Shown: positions 21,180 through 31,056 of the stretch, piece after piece
How positions within the stretch are numbered: the first letter of the stretch is position 1
How the letters are laid out: the number at the start of each line of letters is the position of its first letter
Assembly (NCBI GenBank): GCA_035222895.1
Contig: JAVYIG010000689.1
Span: 288,501-352,500 of the forward strand
From: Strongylocentrotus droebachiensis
Taxonomy: Eukaryota > Echinodermata > Echinoidea > Camarodonta > Strongylocentrotidae
Reading direction: 5' to 3'
DNA: 64,000 bases
Notes under the pieces: model-generated
The model's database searches: none
The model's input: the letters and a program-made list of their open reading frames with translations, nothing else
Told to the model about the DNA's origin: nothing
Made by a program: the position numbers and the translations under genes

Positions 21180-22000
21180 GATCATCGTGACGTCATCCAG
21201 GCGCTATCTTGTGGAAATCAACTTTTAATCATATCTTCATAACGAGTCATCAAAACTGAACCATATTTAAAACACATGAACTTCAGGTCAAGGTTCGACA
21301 TAACATCTCATCAAAATCTGCGCGCGTCTGAATTTTAAAATGCTCAAAATCACTTTTTAATCAAAACAGAGTATGTTCTAGGCCATTTAAAGCATTTTTA
21401 AAATTATGCACGCGCTATTTTGCGTGTAACGCCATTACACAACAAAGAAACGCTATTTTTTTTTTCTTTCATTATATTTCATAACGATATGTGCGTCCGT
21501 TTAAGATAAATGGCCGTCCGCACGAGCACATGTAATACATAGCATACATGTATATGGGCAAAAATATGATTACACAAAATCCATCACAGCTCTTTGGGAT
21601 GCACCTAGACCCCCAATTGTTCTTTTATTTTAATTGTATGAGTCGGAGATATGATTTCATTTCTCATTTGGCCATTAAAAATACTATGACGTCATCATTA
21701 TGGCCTTCAAACTAAAAATACGAATTTGCATATTATGAAGTCACCATATTTATGGAAAATTGATTGTATCTCTGTAAATATTGATCGATTTTCTTCCAAA
21801 TTTTGATATGTTCTACCAGAGACACAATTTTTCATTTTGACAAAAGCATCATGTCGTATTTTTGCGATTAAAGGAGGCATGTCAATTTTTCACATTTTGC
21901 GTGTATTCTCTATGGGACATTACTTTTTCTCAAAACTGGGTTCTACATTTCCGTCTTTCGCGAGCAATATCTTCGTCGTTTTAGCTTCGTTTACGCTGAA
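21180..22000 (+). repeat. Dispersed repeat copy B
   Basis: The second copy of the 18641-19640 family in the same orientation, with the same ordered landmarks. The pair flanks the hAT-like element. Confidence 0.8.
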
Positions 22001-22479
22001 CTTCGAGTATGTTGTGGCTGAGACAATAAGATATCTCAAATATGCCCTTGATTTTGTCTCAAATTTTACTTGGATCAGCCCACCTATACTTGTTCCAAAC
22101 AAGTATTACAAATCTAGTTAATTCTGGATTGTTTATCCTGCAGTAGATTGATTGTTTGAACCAGTAAAGTAAAAGCAAGCTCATAAATCATCTTCAATAA
22201 AAACTCTCATTTGCAAATAGTGACCTGTGTTATTAGCACATGGTTATACTTACCTGGTTTCCTTATCTTTCTATGCTCTTTAATCAGCCCTTATACATTT
22301 TGTACCAATCTCGTTTGGCACATGTCATTTATTTGTAATCTTGAACATTCGGTGTAAGTTTTGTTGGATTCTGTGAGAATTTATTTTCTATCATTACCAG
22401 AACTCAAGCTTATCTTTAACTTTAAAAAAAAAATCTTTAATAGACATAACTGTATGCAGAGTGCTCACAATAAATCCAT
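22001..22479. other. Non-genic stretch
   Basis: AT-rich. No exon boundaries or repeat termini I could support. Confidence 0.4.
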
Positions 22480-23105
22480 GACACATGCTCCGCCGACAAT
22501 TGCTCCACCGACATTTGCTCGGGCCAACAGATGCTCTGCCGACAAATATTCCGCCGATATTCGCTCCGCCGACAATTGCTCCTCCGACATTTGCTCCGCC
22601 CAAAAAGTGCCCCGTAATTAAAGTACAAATGCTACTTCAACAATGTTTGCGCCTCCCAAAAAGTACCCTGTTGAGACAAATGCTCCGCCAACGTATTAGG
22701 AGTGCCCCGTAAAAGACAAATGCTCCGCCGACAATAAAATTGCTCTCTGATCCAAAAGTGCCTCGTGGAAGACATGAATGCTCCTCTGGCAATTAGTGCA
22801 ATAAATTGCTCTGGGGGAGGGGGCATTCCAGGGGGCTCACCTTCCAGGGGCAGTGGCGTAATAAGCACAAACGTTTGGAAGGGGGGGGGGGCAGAAGAAA
22901 AATCTGCATCACCACCACTCTTACACGTAACATGCAGGCCCCGCGGAAGCTCAGAGGTTTTAGATATTTAACTACGGTCAGATGAGCATCCAGGGGACCG
23001 CCTTAGGGCCCTTGGTGGGGTGCAGGGGCAGAGCCCCTGTAAGCTCTGGGATTTTAGGCATTTAATTACGGAGCATTCGTCGGTGGAGCATGTGTCGGGT
23101 TACCC
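22480..23105. repeat. 15-bp minisatellite with an inverted partner
   Basis: GCTCCGCCGACAATT-like units recur every 15 bp from 22487 to 22600 (GCTC at 22487, 22502, 22517, 22533, 22563, 22578, 22593), then at wider spacing around 22679 and 22720. In the opposite orientation, two 15-bp units (GGAGCATTCGTCGGT and its neighbour) lie at 23070-23099. ACACATGCTCC adjoins both ends, so the whole may be an inverted-repeat element. A second transposon-like end, CAGTGGCGTAATAAG, lies near 22850. Confidence 0.65.
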
Positions 23106-24362
23106 TCACAATAGCTAAATAGTATACTGGTAAAATATTTAAAACGTATGTGACTCTGGAAGAAAAAAATCTGTCCAAAAAGTGATAATGAAACCCACCT
23201 GAGAGCTGCCAACCATTCCTTTTTTCCTGTTCTCCCCTATCGAGAACAATAGTTATGGCAATAGTTAGTACGGCAGGATATTTAAACTATATATAAAAAT
23301 GCATCTATATAGTTGCATGGCCATAACAGAAAATCGCGACCCTGGTTAAGGTGAACAAAAATCTCAGTAGAAATTGAAATGATGGCAATTAAGTGATCAT
23401 AAAGGATTAGCTCCTCAAGAAGAACATGTTATCAAGTCCCATTGTAGTATTTCTGTAGGCTCTATAGTAGCCTATAGTGGAAAGGAATGGGAAAATTTGA
23501 AAATAGAATGTCATAATTATACACCATTGCAGTTTTTGATGAAGCTTATATCAAACTCACTATCTATGATCGCTATCAATGGGATGAAATGTTGTTTATC
23601 TCTTCAACATCTTGTTCTCCCCTTTTTAGTATGGAAGTATAGTCATCGATACTGCAGTACCTAAACTAGAGGATTCTGTGATTGACATGGCTAAGTCGTT
23701 TATTGACCTGGGCTTAGTGAAAAAGATGTAGCTACTGACCAAGACAACAGGGGAAGAGAGTGCCCATATGGTGTTTAAAGAGCCAACAATGTAAATGTTG
23801 ACCAACAGAATGGTAACGACTCAGAGATATGGCCGTGCCTTCAGACGTGTTTAGTGGACCTTTCCTTCACTAGGTTTTTCCTAGACAGAATTTGTTTCAG
23901 GTCACAGTACCGTTTCGCGATCTCTTTGGGCAATATATTTAACCGTGACCCTAAAATTGGTTAATTTATTTGTAAAACTTTCTTCATGTGTTCTGAAAAC
24001 TGTTATCATGAGTCTAAGTTGAAATTACCATACAGGTTTTGTCCTTAAAAAAAAAATCTTACTATACTAGGTAAATATTATACAATTCATACTCTTTTGT
24101 CCCCTTCATTATCGACCATGTTCAGCTCAGATTGTATCAAGTTATGTTAAGTTGCCAAAGCTTTTATCATGATGTCGGGAATCAGAATTTCTGTCATGTT
24201 ATTATTATTATAGGTGTTCACCCCCCCCCCCCCCCCCCAGGTGTTCACCCAGTAGTGAAGTGAATAGCTGCTAGATGGTTTGATTAGTCTTTCTGGACTG
24301 CACACCGTATTCGTTGATCATATCATGTTGATGGTTTACGCTGTTTCTGGTCACTGACCTGG
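23106..24362. other. Non-genic stretch
   Basis: Contains a C-run flanked by duplicated AGGTGTTCACCC (24212-24250). No convincing exon. Confidence 0.4.
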
Positions 24363-24580
24363 CCCCCTTACAAAAGTGTACCATGGTAACCATGGTACTT
24401 TTGTCCAAATTACCATCCACCATGGTACCCATGGTTATCATGGTACCAAAACAGTGAAATACATTGGGTCATTAAACAATGTATTTCATTGTTTTGGTAC
24501 CATGATAACCATGGTTACCATGGTGGATGGTAATTTGGACAAAAGTACCATGGTTACCATGGTACATGTAAGGGGGGGGG
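24363..24580. mobile_element. Foldback MITE with nested CCATGG palindromes
   Basis: Two ~100-bp arms in inverted orientation around a short centre (TTGGGTCATTAAACAA near 24465). Outer ends are CCCCCTTAC and GTAAGGGGG. Within each arm ACCATGGTAACCATGGT-type sequences are themselves palindromic. Arm identity is very high, so the insertion is recent or the hairpin is conserved. Confidence 0.85.
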
Positions 24581-25323
24581 TATAAGCATCTTGTAGACTG
24601 CCAGCTGTTTGTAGTATTGAATGATATCCAGCTGTCAAAAAATGTTCTCTTTGATTGTATGCATGTATTTTTATTTTTTATATAACTCAATCATTCACAG
24701 TGATGTACTGATGTTACATTTCAGAGTTAATTGCTTGCATAAACTGTGGACATTTCTAGACCGAGTTTTGTCTGTTTGATAAAAGAATCATGACATTTAA
24801 TACTGTAGTGCTAATGTATATTATGACGTTTAATACCATGTTTGTAATTTACTTGAGTTCAGGAAATTACTCAGTCTTTCAGATGTGCACCTTGCTTGTA
24901 AAATTGCTTCCTTTTGAATAATATTTAGGTACCGGTAACAAGAAATACTTCAGCATGTCAAAATGCACTTATGAGATTACTTCAGCTCATAACCAGGATT
25001 TTTGTATGACAAATTGCTTTTTAGATAATTGATTCTTGTTAGGATTTGTATTAAGAATAATCTCTATTAGGAACTTAAGGAAGAATTTATATTACCAGAG
25101 GGTAATGAGTACATTTTAGTTAGAATAGGGATACTTATAAGGAGTGTTTCTACTTTGTAGGTCATGTAGAGATTTACATTGTTCACATAAGGCCTGACAG
25201 TTGGAGGCATTTGATGGAATATGCAATGATATATATGCATATTAAGTGTTGTAAACTTGTCAGCAATTCTAGGAGATGTGTGGAAATTATACTGAATGAA
25301 TTTACCTTTATTAATCATTGTCC
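24581..25323. other. Non-genic stretch
   Basis: AT-rich, nothing recognised. Confidence 0.35.
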
Positions 25324-25776
25324 TAATTCCATAGTGTTATATCTTGTTATTCTGATATGACAAATGTTCACATCGTACTATTATATATATATATGTGGTG
25401 GTGGTTATTTTACCTGATTGCTAAGAAAGCATAAATGCTAATTCCATAGTGTTATATCTTGTTATTCTGATATGAGAAATGTTCACATCGTACTATTATA
25501 TATATATATGTGGTGGTGGTTATTTTACCTGATTGCTAAGAAAGCATAAATGCTAATTCCATAGTGTTATATCTTGTTATTCTGATATGAGAAATGTTCA
25601 CATCGTACTATTATATATATATATGTGGTGGTGGTTATTTTACCTGATTGCTAAGAAAGCATAAATGCTAATAGTGTTATATCTTGTTATTCTGATATGA
25701 CAAATGTTCACATCGTACTATTATATATATATGTGGTGGTGGTTATTTTACCTGATTGCTAAGAAAGCATAAATGC
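25324..25776 (+). repeat. Four tandem ~115-bp units
   Basis: Units begin near 25324, 25439, 25554 and 25669. Each contains ATCTTGTTATTCTGATATGA, TTCACATCGTACTATTATAT, a (TA)n run of varying length, GTGGTGGTGGTTATTTTACC and TGATTGCTAAGAAAGCATAA. The last part of the unit is also the 3' tail of the adjacent SINE. Confidence 0.92.
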
Positions 25777-25940
25777 TTGTAAGTAAGCAACCAGACGGCC
25801 GACGGCTTTAGGTCCTCTCTGAGGGACCTGGTAATAAGGATTAATGCCTTACCAAAGGGCACTAGTGCATCGACTTGGTTTCGAATCCGGGTCATCGGAT
25901 TACGCGACCACTGCTCTACCGACTGAGCTATCGCGCCTCC
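25760..25940 (-). mobile_element. tRNA-derived SINE adjoining the tandem array
   Basis: On the minus strand the head reads GCGCGATAGCTCAGTCGGTA, then GAGCAGTGGTCGCGTAATCC and GATTCGAAACC (A and B boxes). The body contains CTTTGGTAAGGCATTAATCC and GGTTGCTTACTTACAAGCA. It is the same family as 39285-39855. Confidence 0.85.
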
Positions 25941-26304
25941 ATATGCAACTGCCTTTTGCAGATATTGATGTACTATTTTTAACATGTACTTATTGATGTT
26001 ATATTCTTCTGCCTGAATGGTGAATAAACTACACCTTCTACGATTCCTTTCTTGGGTCACTCCAACTGCGACCTGCGACAATATAACAAATATATGTGAA
26101 TCAACACTTTTGGTATAATTTTATATTTTGAATAGTACAATCATTGGCAATGTATGGGGCGCTAAATCATCAATTAAATTATGCAAGCCAAATTTTATAA
26201 TGGCAGGCTTTGTATCAGCTGCAGACATAAAAGGTATTTGTATTTGTATTTTTGTATTTATTAACATTTATTTCCTTCTCAACAGTACAATATGAAACAC
26301 AATG
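25941..26304. other. Non-genic stretch
   Basis: AT-rich sequence between the SINE and the Penelope-like remnant. No gene. Confidence 0.35.
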
Positions 26305-26376
26305 TATATATCGAAAATAATATCGCTAGTGATATTCGTTTGTCTCGCAATGTGGTCAATAAGGAATCTAAAAGAT

Positions 26377-26415
26377 CACGACGTTTCGTATGCTACTGCA
26401 ATACTTCGTCAGGTG
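26377..26415 (-). ncRNA. Hammerhead-ribozyme-like core, left arm
   Basis: The exact reverse-complement counterpart of 26559-26597, preserving CTGACGA, the bulged stem and GAAACGTC. Confidence 0.45.
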
Positions 26416-26558
26416 ATAAAAACTGTTGTAAGCAAGGGTCACCGTGTGCGTCGACCAATAGGCATTGGGCGTTATTGTTCCAATTATCGATCGAATTTTA
26501 GACCGCTTTACGGTCCTCCCGTAAAGTATAAAAGACCCTTGCTTACAACAGTTTTTAT

Positions 26559-26597
26559 CACCTGACGAAGTATTGCAGTAGCATACGAAACGTCGTG
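26559..26597 (+). ncRNA. Hammerhead-ribozyme-like core, right arm
   Basis: CTGACGA matches the CUGANGA core. A stem (GTATTGC/GCATAC with one bulge) caps it, then GAAAC and GTC follow, as in minimal Penelope-type hammerheads. Helix III is almost absent, so activity as a monomer is doubtful. Confidence 0.45.
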
Positions 26598-26668
26598 ATC
26601 TTTTAGATTCCTTATTGACCACATTGCGAGACAAACGAATATCACTAGCGATATTATTTTTGATACTA

Positions 26669-27894
26669 TATCCGCAATGAGTAATATATTTAGCACAATG
26701 TATATATACATGATATATGTAACAATTATTTCAACATAGAGTATACAGTAAATAATTCAGATACGGAAGGAGGCGAAAACCCGGAAAGCATAGCTTGAGT
26801 TGGGAACGCCCATAATAAATTAATACAGTTACCGAAAGAACATTATAGATATTATTATGAAAATTACATTTTATATAACAGAAAGTTGATAGGAAAGAAC
26901 AATTGTTGATATGATCATTATTATACGAGCAAAACATGTTACATTATGACTCAATAATTGGCTATACAAATTTAAGGTTTAAACATTGAAAATCAAGGAA
27001 TAACAAATAATTCTTTAATTTGTTATCAAACATAAAGCTCTATTTTTTTATTAGTTGAAATTCGACCTTGCGAATTAAAACTTTTGCCATTGAAAAATTA
27101 TATAACGTCTTTTCAGCTTGAGTCTAAATAATCAAAGAAATATTTAAAAGTAAAGGACAGGAGTCACAGGAACGCCATTTGTAAAAAAGCATTAAGAATT
27201 TCAGCTTCTTATTCGAGTTGATATAAATTGTTGAAACATTCAAACAGGTGCTGTATTTTAAGTTATGGGTTACATACATGTTTAATCTTGCTATGCGATA
27301 CACATGTATTTCGAGCTCTGTGATTGAACACCATTAAGTAGAGTATATTTTAAATATGAATTATGAAGGCTGAACAGTTCTACTTATCATTTGTGCAGAA
27401 AAACAAGAAGAGTCTTTAGTATACAATGCTTTGCAGCAACGATTAGTATGTCTGATTTTAATTGTAATTGGGTATTAATGTTTAAGTTCAATGCTATATA
27501 CAAGATAACAGAATAAATTTAATCAAACAATTCAAATTTTAACTTGTGCATATGTTTTTACTGTCAAAATATAACCTATATAAATGGAAAATAAAAAACT
27601 TTTATCTATGTGAAGATTGTAATACCATTGAAACATCAAGGCGTATGATGCTAGCGGGTAAAAAGAAAATTGTAACACGTTTGAGATATCATTTTCTTGG
27701 ATTAAATATTAACATAAATGGGAACACTTTAGTAATTTGATATGAAATAGGCAAGTTAGATAATTACTCGGTAAACATTTTGGTTAATTTTGCAGGATAT
27801 GTTATTTACAAGGAATACGTTAAACATCTAAAAGCAAAAAACAAAGTAAATTGTAACTGATTTGAAGTATGAATTGTCACATTGAAATTCTGTT
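26669..27894. other. Non-genic AT-rich stretch
   Basis: No splice-bounded open segment or repeat family recognised. Confidence 0.4.
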
Positions 27895-28560
27895 ATAGAG
27901 AAAGAGGTGGTTCAGGAGAGAGAAAAATTATTTATTGAATAGAAAGGAGTGCTTCAAAAGAGAGCAAGGCAGAGAGATTAAAATAAAGAGAGATAACAGA
28001 AGTTCACAGAACTATGGAGAGAAAGATCATTTAATATAGAGAAAGTCAGTGTGCTTCAGTAGAGAGAGATAAAAGAGCGGTGGAGAGAAAGATCATTTAT
28101 TATAGAGAAAGAGGTGATTTAGAAGGGAGAAATGAGGAGAGAGGGGAAGAGTGCTGTCTAGGAAAGAGGAAGGAAGAGAGAGAGAAAGATAATTTTTTAT
28201 GGAGAAAGAGGTGGTTAAGGAGAGAGAAAAATAATTTATTATAGAGAAAGGGGTGCTCCAAAAGCATTTTCCCTCAATTAAAAAAAAAATCAATTATACT
28301 CTACTTTGAAATGCATCTCCAAAAACTTGAAAGAATAGAGTAGACCTTCAATGAAATTGTTCTTGTGTATGATGTATATATAACAGTTATGTGTTCGTGT
28401 TCCCCTCTCTCTCTCTCCCTCTACAACCCTTTTTCTCTCCTCTCTCTCTGGCGCTCTTTCTGTGTCTCCCATGTCACCCTTTCCCCATTCTCTCTCTCTC
28501 TCTCAAATCTCTCTTCCCATCAACTTTTCTCCCCCTTTCTCTTTTACCAGCCCTGTCCCC
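27895..28560 (+). repeat. Purine-rich minisatellite followed by (CT)-rich tract
   Basis: 27895-28260 has recurring GAGAGAAAGATCATTTATTA and TAGAGAAAGAGGTG words with purine bias. 28400-28560 has the opposite strand bias (CTCTCTCTC-rich). Low complexity; open frames here are artefacts. Confidence 0.8.
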
Positions 28561-28907
28561 CCCCCCCATTATTTCTTTATATTAATAGTTTTACCGCTCT
28601 TTTTTTTGGCCCTAATCAGATACGATAAGCTGAATACCAGTCACCTATGGATCCAAAGAATAAAGATACTTCCTATAAAGATTCACTTTGCTAATAAAAT
28701 CACACAACATTAAACATGGATAACAACCCCCTACAAGTATAGGACAAGTATAAGTATACTTAACCCAACCTATAAGATTAGCATACACAATTTCACAATA
28801 CTCAAACATGTACACCCGAGTGACCAAGTCCACCACAAAATAAACAAAATGTTTAGGCATATCTTGGTACCGGTATGTGCATTTACATATGTATAACATG
28901 CCACAAA
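28561..28907. other. Non-genic stretch
   Basis: Nothing recognised. Confidence 0.35.
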
Positions 28908-29059
28908 AAAGCTGGTGTCACACAGAAAAATCCCTTAAAAAATCCTTTCAAGGGAGAATTCTTGCTTCGTTAGAGGATTTTTAATGGGATAATTGATGAC
29001 AGACAGCAATTGAGAGGATAACTAAAATCCAGATTTTTGGCCTCTGTGTAACACCGCCT
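28908..29059. mobile_element. Small MITE
   Basis: The ends GGTGTCACACAGAAAAATC and the complement of GATTTTTGGCCTCTGTGTAA are inverted and are followed by CACCGCC. About 150 bp, no ORF. Confidence 0.6.
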
Positions 29060-29145
29060 AATGTGTGATATTTGTACAATCTTTGATGAGTTGAAAAGGA
29101 AAAGGTACATGTATAGGTGTAATTTTGGATCCAGGGGATATCACA

Positions 29146-29395
29146 ACTAGATGGAACTTTGACCTTGCGCAGTCGAAAACGATGCCCTCACCATAGAGCG
29201 ATTTTACAAACATTGTAATCCTTTTAGGTTCTCAGAATATCGTGACTGCAAGCTATTTTTCATATAAATGGCTCTGCAAGATAAATACATGTCTTGAGTT
29301 TGATAGTAATTCCATCTCTCGGTTCTTATGATAATGCCTTCACAAGCTATTTATATGCATATACATAATGAGCCCCATGACCTTTGACCTTTATT
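29146..29395 (-). repeat. Truncated reverse copy of the 15230-16450 repeat
   Basis: CTAGATGGAACTTTGACC at the left is the reverse complement of the tail at about 16450. GGCTCTGCAAGATA, TGAGTTTGATAGTAAT and CATAATGAGCCCCATGACCT follow in reverse order. It includes a perfect DR1 on the minus strand (29378-29390). Confidence 0.85.
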
Positions 29396-29480
29396 TATTT
29401 GATTTTATTTCTGCATTTTTCCAAATATAACTAGAAATTTCGCAATCTGTAATGCCGCGCAATGCGAATGTATCCCCGGG

Positions 29481-29578
29481 CAGTGGCAGCGATTTTGTGT
29501 CATCCTTATGTTCGAAGGAGGGACAAAGATCTCCTCTCCCCTCCCTGAAACAAAAGGATGACGCAGAGATTGCCACTA
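29481..29578. mobile_element. ~100-bp hAT-like MITE
   Basis: CAGTGGCAGCGATTTTGTGT, then CATCCTT, faces AAGGATGACGCAGAGATTGC, then CACTA, in inverted orientation. CAGTGGCA ends fit hAT-type elements. Target duplication not clear. Confidence 0.6.
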
Positions 29579-29594
29579 GTGGCTCGGACTAGGA

Positions 29595-30215
29595 GCAGCA
29601 TCACCAAAACAATATGTGTGTAGATTAGAGTATAATGCATCTCTGTAGAAAATTTGAAAGAAATCTGTTAAGAAATGTGGCAGTCAGAGCGACAAAAGAC
29701 AGCCACCAAAATATGACCTATGACCCTATAACACACGGAACACAGGTGGCAGCATCACCAAACACTTAAAATATGTAGATTGTATTTAGACACACCTCCA
29801 TACAACATTTGAAAGAAATCCGTCAAGAAATGTGGCAGTTAGAGCGCATAAAAGACAATGCATATATGACCTTTGACCATATAAAAGACGGAACAATGAG
29901 GGCAGCATCGCCCAAAAGTGTAGATTGTACCAAGATAAATTTCTAATTCTCTATACAAAATTTGAAAGGAATCCGTCATGAAATATGACCTGCACTAGAG
30001 CGTTTGACCCTATAGAAGACGGAACACTGGGGGCAGCATCACCAAAAGTAGAAGGTGTGTAGATTATACCAAGATACACCTCCATACAAACTTTTAAAGA
30101 AATCCGTTGAAAAATGTGGCCTAACGAGCACAAACAAACCATCCTAAAAAATATGGCCTTTTAACCTATCAAAATTTGAAAGAAATTTGTCAAGGAATGT
30201 GGCAATTAGAGCGCA
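29595..30215 (+). repeat. Diverged tandem repeat, ~125-bp units
   Basis: About five units marked by GGCAGCATCACCAAAA, TGTAGATT, CCATACAAAATTTGAAAGAA, ATCCGTCAAGAAATGTGGCA and GACCCTATAAAAGACGGAAC. Several units contain a decayed TGACCTTTGACC. Confidence 0.8.
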
Positions 30216-30967
30216 CACAAGAATATGACGCGGCGGCATAACGCTGCTGATCTGAATACAAAGAACATATAAACGCAAGATATAATACAACATATACAAA
30301 CAATAATAACTTCATATCAAAATGTTTTTTTTACATAATGTACATATTATAACGAACTTAGTATTTATATATATTATGAACTAAAAATATTATCTGAAGT
30401 ATCTGTTGAAAAAGTGCAGGAGACTGCAATTATAAGCAATGCTGTTTAGAAATATTTTGATGATTGATTTTACTAGTTATAGAGGTGGATAGTGTATTTT
30501 AAAAAGAAAATTCCTTTCTCCATCGTTGTGGCAGTACATAATGCCAATCACTTATATATGAAGTCAACTACGTAAAATTACATGTATGCCTTAAAAATAG
30601 TTAAATTGGCAACATGAAATGCATTTTATAGTTTACATTCACACAGGTTCATTTAATATTCATTCTGTTTTGTGTCATGAATAGAAAATAATAAATGGTG
30701 CTAATTTGAGGATCGAGGCAACACTGACTCATTCAGCATTTTAAAACATGCAGGTACATTGTGTACCTCTATGCCTTGCCAATTTGAGGATGCAACACTG
30801 ATTCATTCAGACTTTGAATACATCGGGTACCTCAAGTCTATGCCTTGCCCCTCTCTTATCACTACATGCAGAACTACATGTACATGAACACAAGAGGGAG
30901 ACATTTATATCTATAGTAGGGTGAAGGTAATGAGATGCGCATAGTTGTGTCATGGTGGTTAATTCAT
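30216..30967. other. 3' flank of the minus-strand gene
   Basis: Downstream of the stop codon at 30968. An ATTAAA hexamer variant lies on the minus strand at 30652-30657 and could serve polyadenylation. CACTGATTCATTCAG-like segments recur at 30722 and 30790 (a short local duplication). Confidence 0.4.
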
Positions 30968-31056
30968 TCATATGCTAAATTTGGCAGTTTTCTTAGTGGT
31001 AGTCCTGACAGGACAGCTGGCAGCTGAGATGTGAAGCTCAAAAGGATAGGGCCAGT
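30968..31056 (-). CDS. Unknown gene, exon 8 (stop codon)
   Basis: Acceptor CATTCTCTCCAATGCAG. The phase 1 entry gives DWPYPFELHISAASCPVRTT, a short basic tail and TGA (30968-30970). The acceptor lies at the very edge of the purine minisatellite. Confidence 0.8.

Larger units (their letters stand above)
26305..26668. mobile_element. Inverted Penelope-like terminal repeats
   Basis: Two ~135-bp arms (26305-26440 and 26534-26668) are near-perfect reverse complements around a ~93-bp spacer. Each contains a hammerhead-like core. Penelope-like elements are known to carry terminal repeats with hammerhead motifs and often have inverted or truncated copies. No RT or GIY-YIG coding remains, so the assignment rests on the motif and arrangement. 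Confidence 0.55.

Noticed and set aside
25324-25776. CRISPR-like regular array
   Set aside because: Units are contiguous ~115-bp tandem repeats with no unique spacers, in a eukaryotic genome.
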